Below the pieces are notes generated by a model, which was not told the DNA's origin, did not search any database, and worked only from the letters and a program-made list of their open reading frames with translations. A stretch of 64,000 nucleotides of DNA from Hippasteria phrygiana. Lineage: Eukaryota > Echinodermata > Asteroidea > Valvatida > Goniasteridae. The stretch is taken from assembly GCA_037893225.1 (NCBI GenBank), contig JAZGUH010000625.1, positions 1 to 64,000 on the forward strand, in the 5' to 3' direction. Of this stretch, positions 55,860-64,000 are shown in pieces. The number at the start of each line of letters is the position of its first letter. The stretch's first letter is position 1. A program made the position numbers and the translations under genes.

Positions 55860-56444
55860 AGATGTCGGGAATACCGGACATTTTTTCAGATCCTGGCTGC
55901 CAATATGACAGGGTCAGGATTGAAATAGCGCCATCTATAGTTCAGGTGTACCATTCTGCAACATTGCATATTGAAAACTCTCCAAGAAAAAACCACCACA
56001 ACCTGACAAGGTAGGAAAAGTTGCAACCTAAAATAAGTGTCTGATGTAAAAATGGAGATTTCATAGAATATGATGGTTCAAAAATAAAATTAGGGGGTGA
56101 GCTGTATTTGATGCATTATTGGCATGTTTGAACTAAATAATGATATAAAGAATCTATAGAAACATGTTAATTTGATAGTTTACTTTCATAGCAGTGCTTT
56201 CACTGTTTCAGTTAGACCTTTATACCAAAAAATGGTTCTAAACACAACACACCGTCTGGACAATTTATCATGACGTCATTAGTTGCATATAACTGCCTCA
56301 GCAAAAATGTGATAACCTCTATTTTTTAGTACAATAAGGTTGAATGATGTAGTTAACTAATAAGAATCTTTATCTCTTGTGATTTAATTGTTTTGATATG
56401 CAAATTAGGTAAATCGGCTTAAGTGTCCGGTATTCCCTACATCT
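55860..56444. mobile_element. 585-bp element with inverted ends
   Basis: AGATGTCGGGAATACCGGAC (55860-55879) pairs with GTCCGGTATTCCCTACATCT (56425-56444), one mismatch in 20. The interior is AT-rich without a transposase. Non-autonomous DNA transposon is the likeliest reading; no clear target duplication. Confidence 0.65.
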
Positions 56445-56584
56445 TCCCTCTGTGCAACTTTTTGTAATGCTAATTCCTTTGTAATTTGACCGCAATTCAC
56501 CTTTCGGCTGCCATGGTGGAACGGTAATAAACCATTTCAAATCAAATCAAATCAAATCAAATCAAATCAAATCAAATCAAATCA
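56445..56584 (+). mobile_element. LINE-type 3' tail with (ATCAA)n
   Basis: TTTCGGCTGCCATGGTGGAA then CGGTAATAAACCATTT runs into nine to ten AATCA units (56538-56584). A short 3' untranslated segment ending in tandem five-base units is typical of CR1/L2-like retrotransposons. The coding part is missing. Confidence 0.5.
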
Positions 56585-57057
56585 GTATGCATTTATGGTA
56601 TGCATTTTAAAATATTTTATTGTACATAGAAACTAACCCTTGCTAAAAAATGGTATCAGAACGGATGTTAACTTGGCCTTTACTCCGAACTTTGTTTACT
56701 CTGAGCGAGAAAGATCGGCCCACCCTTCGGCTGGGGCAGCCATTTCCTCATCAGCGTTACCGTGAATTCAACCGTTGCTTAATTTCGTTCATTAACATTC
56801 CCTACTCCTTCCTGCACAGGTTACCTTGAAGCCTCGTGTGACTGAAATTGTAAATAGGCCGTTTTTAAACGAAAGAGGGCGCTCTAACGACGTCATTCTG
56901 GAGGTAACAATTTGAATACCTACACAGTGATTTACTCTAATGTCAATAATAGCGTGTTCACAACACCCCAATTCGCTTAAAAACGTGCCTTATAATTGCT
57001 AATCCGTGTGGCCAATGAGAACAAGCGCATGAGGAATCAGAAACCCACTGACACATC
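56585..57057. other. Unassigned intergenic sequence
   Basis: Nothing recognised. Confidence 0.4.
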
Positions 57058-57341
57058 AGGCCCGTAGCCTGCCACGAGACTGCGGGGGTGGGGTTCGTCA
57101 AACCCAGTGGAACGTTTGATATACGCAACATGCATAAATACGTACCACGTAGTACTCAAGCGTCGTACAAGTAGCATTTACCGTTACGGTATTAAAGTGT
57201 AACATTCAGTGATACTTGTACTTTTAAGGCAAAATTTGTAGCGGACTTACCGATTTTTTTTAGCGGAACTCGTCATCGAGCGGGGGGGGGGGTTCGTTCA
57301 AACCCCCCCCCCCCCCCCCAACCCCTGCCAGCCTATGGACC
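57058..57341. mobile_element. Element with G and C runs and GTTCGTTCAAACCC motif
   Basis: The right part (TAGCGGAACTCGTCATCGAG, 11 G, TTCGTTCAAA, 17 C, then CCAGCCTATGGACC) is the inverted relative of 62800-62880. The left end has CCGTAGCCTGCCA and GGGTTCGTCAAACCC, worn counterparts of the right end. It shows that at least some poly-G/C runs belong to a transposon family. Confidence 0.5.
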
Positions 57342-57417
57342 TACACATGGGTCCAAATAAACCCAATTATACATCAAATACAGCAAAATATTTGTTTCTA
57401 TGTATTCGCCATTGTTT

Positions 57418-57600
57418 CTGATCCAAATCAACACATTGCCTTGGAGGAGGGAAAAACACGCTCTACTGAAAATTGCTATGATTGAAAAAGATCAATAAAA
57501 AGTAGACTATAATAACGCACACTACCATCCCTTGCAAATGCGATGTTTGTCCGAAAATCATTGACGACTGTCTAAGTTTTCAAAGGTCTGAATTTTCCGG
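57418..57600 (+). repeat. Half copy of the TTAA-flanked foldback element
   Basis: CAACACATTGCCTTGGAGGA, AAAAAGTAGACTATAATAAC, and ACTACCATCCCTTGCAAATG follow the arm order of 10970-11321. Confidence 0.55.
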
Positions 57601-58419
57601 TGTCACAGATACTTTGCAACGGCCTAAGCAAAAAATGGCTAACATTGCATTTGATTTGCAACAGTGAATCGAGAACAATTCACTTCTCCCTTGTCCGGAG
57701 CTAGCCGTTGGTATTCTTAGTAGCAAGCAGCAGAGGAAACAAGAAATCATGACCGGCCATGTTTTGAGGTCAAACTGGTCAGTACGTCATGTAAAAAAAA
57801 ACAATGGCTGAAGGTTCCTCCCTTTGGGGACCACGGCGATTGACAGGTCGGACGAGATGATGTAGAGTCCAGTAATCAAGTTTGACTCGTCAAACGCTGC
57901 CAAAGAGTCCGAAGTGCCGCAACGAGAAGTTGCTATTTATTAGTGTTGTTGTAGAGAATTTACCGAGTCTGACGGGCAGGCCAGGCGGTTGTGATTAAAA
58001 CGCTCGGGCGAGATTTTTGTTATGCACCGATGGAGGCCAGCCCGGGAGAGCGCCCCGCGTTGGCCCCCTTAGATACAGCCCCCCGCGCGCCGCACGTGTT
58101 GCGAGGGACCCGTATAATAGGAGGGCCCAGGAACGCCAGATAAGACCATTTCGAAACTCGAGCGCCCGTGGTGCGTAGGCACCCGTTTCCTCGCGTCCAT
58201 AATACAAACAGGAACAGCCAATCATGGCAGTAATTCGGGCAAGAATTGAAAAATTGGCGGTTACGGAAATCACGTCACAGCTCGCGGTTTTGGACCGGGT
58301 TGATGGTTTTTAACGGGACGAGCAGCTTCCCAGAATGCAGACGCTACATGTAGATCCCAAACATCAGAAGTCTAAATCGAGGTAACCGAAAAAGGGCTGT
58401 CTTATCAGCTCGATGTTTA
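57601..58419. other. Unassigned sequence with a CpG-rich patch
   Basis: 58000-58200 is the most CpG-rich stretch outside the bHLH gene (CCCCCCGCGCGCCGCACGTG) and includes CCCGTATAATAGG and AGATAAGA. It may be a promoter, but no exon could be attached to it on either strand. Confidence 0.35.
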
Positions 58420-58545
58420 TGTCCTTGAGCAAGATACTTTGTCATAATTGCATATCTCCACCCAACAGTGAATGTGTGCCTGTGAGGGTAATGGTGGTAT
58501 GGGTTTGATGAGCCCTACGTGAGCTTTAACTTTCAACCAGTGGTA
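58420..58545 (+). mobile_element. SINE-like fragment
   Basis: TCCTTGAGCAAGATACTTTG and ATCTCCACCCAACAGTGAAT correspond in inverted orientation to the TCTTGCTCAAGGA block at 6928-6945. The tRNA-like part is not visible. Confidence 0.4.
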
Positions 58546-59349
58546 TAGTTTCAGCTCTGTGCTTTTGCTTTCTTTTGCTCACCCCATGGATTATTTTTTG
58601 GTAATTATTTGCTTTACATTTGTTGCTGATTATTGTATGAACAGTATCTTCACTTTGACTATGTTTCATGTCTTTTTGTTTAAGACAATTCTCCACAAGA
58701 CATCGGCTTTTTGAACTTTTAATCACTATCGCTAAATCACTTCTTTGAACCCCAGTTGTGTGGCCACTCGCCTGTTCTTCTTTTTCATTAATGTTTGAGA
58801 GTTGTTATTCTGTTTTATGTTTAATTGTTATTATGCAATTTGTTATTGCCTGCATGCTAGATGCTGTGCTTTGTATACTTTCCCCGCCCTCTATATTTAT
58901 TGCTGCGGTGTCCCTTTGTTAGTCCCTCTGCGACAGTTGTTGGTGTTATGGCTATGAACCTGGGTATTGGAAAGAAAAAACACGAAGCGATATATTGACT
59001 TGATCGTAATTTATATGCTATGCCCTGGAATTGTTTCCAAATTGATGTTTTTCATCACTCCCGACAACACTGGCAGGCTGTTCCTCCGATCCTTTCATTG
59101 ACAGGGGTCTTCAGCTTCTTACACCCCAGGCTGCCTATCCGATGATCGATGCGGTCTACGAATATATGGCTCTGTTCGAGTGAAATTCTCCTGACTTTTT
59201 TTTTATTTTCTCTTTCTAGGCTGAGTCATTGAACTTGATGGAGCTAAAAACTTTCTCTATCATTTGCAAACATCCCTTTCTGGGCCCGATCACGCTGAGG
59301 TAAAGAGGGGGACATATGACCCAGAATGGGGACGCACTCGGATTTGAGT
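58546..59349. other. Unassigned intergenic sequence
   Basis: Nothing recognised. Confidence 0.45.
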
Positions 59350-59394
59350 GGGGGGGGGGGGGGTGGGGGGTGCTGGGGCGGGGGAACACAAAAT
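59350..59394. repeat. G-rich tract
   Basis: 14 G (59350-59363), T, 6 G, then TGCTGGGGCGGGGG. Four or more G runs of at least four bases could fold as a G-quadruplex. Confidence 0.85.
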
Positions 59395-59869
59395 GTTGAC
59401 ATACTCTAAACGTCCATGCACAGAGGAAATCCAATGCTTTATAATGTTTAAAGGGACAATTTTTCAAACTTTGGCTATGGCTCTGGCTATGGCTTTGGCT
59501 TCTTGTACTTTTAGGTCATAAGACGTGGCAAGATCTGGTGCACTTACATGTACGTGAAAGACTTACATTTGAGCCCAAAGCCAGATCCTGTTATTCAAGT
59601 ATTCAAGGCTTCAACGGAGCTAGCTTGGAAATAGCTGAATACGAAGCCGAGCTAAAGCCGATCCATTTTAAGAAACGACCCTGGTAACAGCTGCAGCGAA
59701 AGTACGGCTTCACAGTTTCCGTAATATAAAAGACACAGGTACACGGCAAGTTCCCCCCCCCCCCACCCGGGCCTGAGCCTCCAAGTTGTCCCCCTATGAG
59801 ATCGCAGTACCAAAACCGAAATTTTGCACCCCGAGGTCACCCATCCCCACCAAAACATACTCACACACC
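59395..59869. other. Unassigned sequence
   Basis: GGCTATGGCTCTGGCTATGG and GGCTTTGGCTTC at 59472-59502 versus GAAGCCGAGCTAAAGCCG at 59643-59660 suggest a worn foldback; boundaries unclear. Confidence 0.35.
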
Positions 59870-60035
59870 CGAGTGTGTAAACACCTTCGATCGTGGACCT
59901 CTTATTGTCCTCTTATTGTTTGTACTTTGGAAGGACCCTCATTGGTTTTGTACACGATTTTCAACCGTGGACATTGACTCAACCGTGGACCCTATTGTCA
60001 TCTTTGTTAAAGGTCCACGGTTTGAATAGCTATAC
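59870..60035 (-). repeat. Copy of the CAATCGTGGAC repeat family
   Basis: GTGTAAACACCTTCGATCG, GGACCCTCATTGGTTTTGTA, CACGATTTTCAACCGTGGAC and GGTCCACGGTTTGAATAGCT follow the inverted order of the copy at 5712-5892. Confidence 0.75.
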
Positions 60036-60465
60036 CTCACCCCCACACCGTACAGTTGTGGTTTCCTATACTACTGTTTCCTTCCATTGTTCCCTTTGTT
60101 TGTACATAAACTTTTTCTTAACATGCTCCAGGTTTGATTATGCCTTCTACCGAGGAGTTGTATTGTTATCACTAATCCCCCATTGTCCCAAGTCCTCAGT
60201 CGTAATAGATAACTTGTACACACACACACACACATACACACACACACACGAACACACAGTCGTACTTCCCCAATACGTCCGAGGACAATGCTTTGTGTTT
60301 CCTATTGTTCCTTCAATATAACCAACCCCCATAGACTAAGCACGTATCCTTACGTTCGAGGACCGATTTCAACAAAAGACTCTACGTTCGAGGACTGAAA
60401 GGTTTCTTTGTGTTTCCTTTCTTCTCTTGTCCTCGGAGATATATACAGTGCACGTACACATGTAA
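60036..60465. other. Spacer with (CA)n and TACGTTCGAGGAC motifs
   Basis: A CA microsatellite at 60218-60250, and ACGTCCGAGGAC (60275), TACGTTCGAGGACC (60351) and TACGTTCGAGGACTG (60382). The latter flank the repeats on both sides and may be part of one larger composite element. Confidence 0.5.
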
Positions 60466-60650
60466 ACGGGTGCAATCGTGGACCTCCCATTGTTCCTCTT
60501 TTGTTTATACTCTAACTTTTTCGGAAGGCCTCCCATTGGTTTTGTACACGATTTTCAATCGTGGACTTTAGGTCAAACGTGGACCCCTTTGTCTACGCCC
60601 GAATTCTTTTGTGCTAGGTCCACGATTGCCGGCATATACAAACTCACACC
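60466..60650 (-). repeat. Copy of the CAATCGTGGAC repeat family
   Basis: Nearly the exact reverse complement of 5497-5695, from AAACGGGTGCAATCGTGGAC to ACGATTGCCGGCATATACAA, with only scattered substitutions. It is the best preserved pair in the family, 55 kb apart in this window. Confidence 0.85.
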
Positions 60651-60681
60651 TCGCGTATGCGCCAACCTGTTCCACGCCTGG

Positions 60682-60901
60682 GGCCAATTGCATGGAGCTG
60701 TATAGAGCACGACAAATTGCTTAGCATGCAAAGCCTTTCTTGGTAAAAACAGGATTACCAACCAAAATGTTCACGTGATATTGATATATTTAAATGTATG
60801 TATAGGCCCCTATTGAGTTTTGACTGGTAACCTGCTTTTACTAAGCAAGACTTTATTGTGCTAAGCAATTTTTAGTGCTTAGCGGCTCCGTAAAATTGGC
60901 C
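60682..60901. mobile_element. Foldback element, best copy of the AGCTGCTAAGCAC family
   Basis: The left arm (GGCCAATTGCATGGAGCTGT, GACAAATTGCTTAGCATGCA, GGTAAAAACAGGATTACCAA) pairs with the right arm (TTGACTGGTAACCTGCTTTT, GTGCTAAGCAATTTTTAGTG, GCGGCTCCGTAAAATTGGCC). Arms are about 80 bp. No transposase and no clear flanking duplication. Confidence 0.75.
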
Positions 60902-60932
60902 GTAGAGAAAAGGTAAGAGAAGAGAACCAGTG

Positions 60933-61045
60933 TACACGGCAAAAACTGTGGTGTTAAATTAACACCATGTGGTGTTTATATTGTACCCCTCTCCCAATAT
61001 AAACACCACATGGTGTTGGATTAACACCACAGTTTTTGCAGTGTA
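60933..61045. mobile_element. Near-perfect palindromic AACACCA micro-element (113 bp)
   Basis: Arms of about 50 bp pair almost completely: AAAAACTGTGGTGTTAAATT with AATCCAACACC-type inverse, and CATGTGGTGTTTATATTG with CAATATAAACACCACATG, around the loop TACCCCTCTCC. Tips are TACACGGC and GCAGTGTA. TA at both tips may be the target site. Confidence 0.85.
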
Positions 61046-61052
61046 CGTGTAG

Positions 61053-61156
61053 TACACTGCAAAACTGTCGTGTCAGATTGACACCGTGCGATATCTCTAT
61101 ATGGAATGGTTCAATATCGCATGGTGTTGATTTTACACCACGGTGTTTACAGTGTA
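61053..61156. mobile_element. Palindromic AACACCA micro-element
   Basis: Starts TACACTGCAAAACTGTCGTG and ends TTTACACCACGGTGTTTACA then GTGTA, with CGATATCTC and CAATATCGCATGGTGTTG inside. It lies seven bases from the previous copy in tandem, and its arms are more worn. Confidence 0.75.
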
Positions 61157-62004
61157 ACAGCATTCCCATTGCCGAGCGCAGACCCATTATTTGCCGATTT
61201 AGCATCACGCGAGAGCTATTCCAAATTTGGCAATTTCCCGCTTTCAATTGTGCGTAGCCAAGATAGACCCCCTCATACCTTTCAACCCGAAACACAAAAC
61301 CGATGCATAATTGCAGAGAAGGTTTATTTTAAAATGCATCCCAGCCCTGCTCTATCTTTGCATTTTTTTGCTGACAGGATCAGTCATGCCGATGCATAAA
61401 CTTATGACTGACATTTTTACTCTCTTGTGTTGGACCGGGATTAAAGTCTTAAGAGCCCGGGTTTTATCTTTGCTCAACAATCCCGGATGCACACGGAGTT
61501 CCGAGAAGCGAAGACAGACCGAGAGAGCAGGCAGCATATACGTTTTTCACATCCACAAATACGAATCCAGTCCTGTTTGCGCTGTGGAATATAAAACAGT
61601 AAAATTTTATGACATTATCAGTGAAGTTCGTAAATATTTCGCTCTGCGGTAATGGCAGAAAACAACACGGGCCACTCTTATCATTTGCCCGGCGTATGCT
61701 GCGCTGGTGATACGGTCAGAAACAGCACTTGAGATAGCACTATCACTGAACCGCGTTGTGTGGATATGAGACAGCTACGTGTTTGTAAAGATTGTTAAAT
61801 GTTATAGGTATTGGTAGCACAGAAACCAAAAATACCAGTAACATGAGAGTGTATTGCGCTTCGATGGCATACTGACAACGATGAAATTAAAAGTTGGCGG
61901 CAGTAGCTCAGTGACAATGAATAGAAAGGAAAAGTGGAAGAGGGACACCGTTTAAAGTTCCCGCCACGCCCGACCATAACACACATCCACCACGTCCATT
62001 AAAA
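61157..62004. other. Unassigned intergenic sequence
   Basis: Open frames at 61106-61399 and 61311-61652 overlap the repeat or lack motifs. Confidence 0.45.
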
Positions 62005-62062
62005 AAAAAATGTAATCACACAAATATAAGGCTAAAAGCCACTTCCAGGTAAAGGGCTACAA
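62005..62062 (-). mobile_element. LINE 3' tail fragment
   Basis: AGGCTAAAAGCCACTTCCAG, then GTAAAGGGCTAC, is the inverse of the GAGTGGCTTTTAGCC tail; the adjacent A run (62001-62010) lies at the expected outer side. Confidence 0.45.
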
Positions 62063-62799
62063 CAGAGGTGGTGGGGTTGGCCACATTTTTTGCTTGCCAG
62101 CCCTTGCACAATTACGGTTTTCCTGGGTCATTATCTAAATATATAGGATAAATCTTTAATAGATACCACAACTCAAATAGGCAACTCAAATAGCAAATTT
62201 TTTGTCGGGCTTCAAAACTGTCCCTATTGTCCATTGCCCCTCTTGATACCAATTCTTTCTATCACACCTTACGACATCCACCTAGTTTAATTCAGTTTTA
62301 TTCAACGACATTTATTTGAAATTCACAATTGAAAATACACAGGCCTACAGTGAGATAGGCTACAACATTTTTTTTTAAAAGCAAAATGGTTAATTCCGCA
62401 AAACATAATGTCGATGGTAATTTTACGTACGTATTAGTTTTTGTGAGAATTAGAAGCGCTCGGTTTTGTGCTTAAACATTATGTATGTACATGTATAATA
62501 GACAGCATAAACGCTCCAGGCTGAGCATGGAAAAGGCGCATTTATAGCAAAACAGAAAATTATTTATCATTTGTTTATTTCATTTCACTCATACCAACTG
62601 TTGCAATTGGCAGTGTGCTCCAGCATGAAAAGGTGCAAATTTGTACAAGTTAGTAGTTTAGTACGTTGCCAAAGATGATTCATTTATTTATTTAATGCCG
62701 ATTGTTGCCAAAGTCGGGTTTCTTTTGAATTATTTATTTAGAAATAAGGCATAGGCGACGTGTTTCGGGACGGGAAACGTGTTTTTCATCATTATATTT
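62063..62799. other. Unassigned intergenic sequence
   Basis: Nothing recognised. Confidence 0.45.
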
Positions 62800-62945
62800 A
62801 GCCTATGTAGGTCCGCAGGCTGGGGATTCGGGGGTTCGAACGAACCCCCACTCGGTGACAAGTTCCGCTCAGAATTAAAAAAATATAATAATAATAATAA
62901 AAACAAAAATCGACGCCCACAAAATCCACACGACCCCCCAAAATT
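62800..62945. repeat. Relative of the element at 57058-57341
   Basis: GTAGGTCCGCAGGCTGGGG, GGGGGTTCGAACGAACCCCC (a palindrome) and GACAAGTTCCGCT match the inverted right half of 57058-57341. The G and C runs here are only five long, so the runs expanded in the other copy or shrank here. Confidence 0.55.
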
Positions 62946-63823
62946 TTTTTTTTTAAAGTCTTGCCTTTGAGTTATAAACGCAAGCTTTTTGATCAATCAA
63001 GCAAGGCGACGTCCGACGCTTAAGCACTTCGTGGTACGTATTTGTGCATGTGTTCACAATGTTGCGCATATGCAAAAAGTTTCACTTTGGGGTTTGACCC
63101 CCCCCCCCCCCCCCCCCCCACAGTCTCGGGGCAGGGAACGGGCGAGGCATATTGTGTCTGTTTTTACGTCGATATTAAACAGAAAATGGAAAACAGTTTT
63201 AAAATGTTGGTTCCCTTGTTCCAGGGACCGTCCGACAAATATGAGTATATCATATCCTTGGTAGATTTCCGGTTGTTGGGGCAGCGACTCCAAGTTGAAT
63301 TGAGCGTTCTCGGACCGTTAATTTATGGTTCAAATCATATGGACATTTTGAAGGAACGTGATTTAAAGGTGACAGTTATGCTATACGTTAACAATAAAAA
63401 TAAGAAATCATTCAATGCTGGTAGTGGCTCACTCAAGGGCGGGGACTGGGTGGGGTGGGGGGCTTGAGGCAAGACCCACCCCAACCCGATCCCAACCCAC
63501 CTCCACCGAGCTTTTCAAAATGATTTTCCGGGGCTAGTAGTTTTCGGGGTAACTTTATTCCACAAATTTTGGGTCAAATCCTACCAGTGCGCCACCTAAT
63601 ACTGGGCATAGGTAGGGAACATCGAGAGGATCGAATTGCCCTTGATAATAATTATACTGACTGCTCAATAAAAAAAGAAAAGGATCATAGACATGGGCAC
63701 AGACATGGGTGCATATTCTAAGAAGTCGAAGCTTGCATTAAACACAATAATAAATAATTAGAGAAAAACCCGAACAACGAGACAGACATAACATTCCTTG
63801 ATTTTTTCCGTATACCTTTAGAG
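62946..63823. other. Unassigned sequence with a 22-C run
   Basis: C run at 63098-63119. Open frames 62989-63264 and 63042-63467 pass through it and have no recognisable motif. Confidence 0.5.
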
Positions 63824-63829
63824 TTTATT
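63824..63829 (-). terminator. AATAAA poly(A) signal (minus strand)
   Basis: AATAAA on the minus strand, 45 nt after the stop of the open frame at 63874, followed on that strand by the GT-rich stretch GTTATGTCTGTCTCGTTGTT. Position and context fit a short 3' UTR. Confidence 0.4.
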
Positions 63830-63873
63830 AATCAAAAGGTATGTATTCTAGTGTTATGCTTGTACAAAAAAAG

Positions 63874-63999
63874 TTATGTGATGTTGACCAAGCTTTCGGG
63901 TGCCGCGATCAGGGACGCTGTATAACCCGGCTTACCGGCTCCCATGTAGGACTCTTCATGGCTCGGATCCCGGTCCATCACGGATCGGGTCCTGGTGCA
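63874..63999 (-). CDS. Possible 3'-terminal exon of an unidentified gene, partial
   Basis: On the minus strand the frame entering at the window edge is open for 41 codons to a TAA at 63874-63876; the other two minus frames close within 15 codons. The peptide includes MDRDPSHEESYMGAGKPGY and ends SLVNIT. The segment is clearly more GC-rich than the AT-rich sequence after the stop, and AATAAA follows 45 nt later. I do not recognise the protein. The internal CCG/GTAAGC donor-like string at about 63931 is a caution. Confidence 0.4.
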   Translation of the reverse strand, partial: CTRTRSVMDRDPSHEESYMGAGKPGYTASLIAAPESLVNIT

Positions 64000-64000
64000 T

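Overview
The window looks like nuclear DNA of a marine invertebrate deuterostome, most likely an echinoderm. This rests on three things: one strongly recognisable bHLH gene of the TAL1/SCL family, an AT-rich and repeat-laden background without operons or bacterial gene density, and very frequent short palindromes (TAGGCCTA, TACCGGTA) of a kind I associate with echinoderm sequence. The species call is inference; the eukaryotic call is firm.

Gene content is very low. The only confident protein-coding gene is a complete single-exon TAL1/SCL open frame at 45297-46445 (+). Just upstream of it are a polypyrimidine tract and AG acceptor, a CpG-rich patch at 44480-44641 ending in a donor-like GGTAAAC (possible 5' UTR exon and promoter), a cluster of five WGATAR motifs, and a short out-of-frame uORF overlapping the start. 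At the right edge (63874-63999, minus) there is a 41-residue open frame followed 45 nt later by AATAAA, which may be the last exon of a gene continuing outside the window. A few other exon-like spots (31.6-32.4 kb, 52.999 kb) are weak.

Most of the rest is non-autonomous transposons and tandem repeats. 0-16 kb: a minisatellite, two 31-bp mini-palindromes flanked by 7-8 bp direct repeats, several foldback elements, an hAT-like element, a diverged segmental duplication (9.3-10.6 and 12.1-13.0 kb) and LINE tails. 16-30 kb: an 852-bp element with arms of about 230 bp and many GCCATCTTG motifs, a 332-bp palindromic element flanked by TA, a scattered GTTACGTGGGTAA motif over 2.1 kb, a 250-bp tandem duplication and long poly-G/C runs. 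37.5-43.8 kb: a tandem array of a 1940-bp unit (two copies with no difference found by eye, plus a diverged third copy) packed with TGACGTCA palindromes. 48-64 kb: further foldback families, most of which also occur in the left half.

No rRNA, intact tRNA, CRISPR array, origin or complete transposase was found. Repeat boundaries were set by eye and can be off by tens of bases; family names such as hAT-like or YY1-like rest on end sequence or motif resemblance only.
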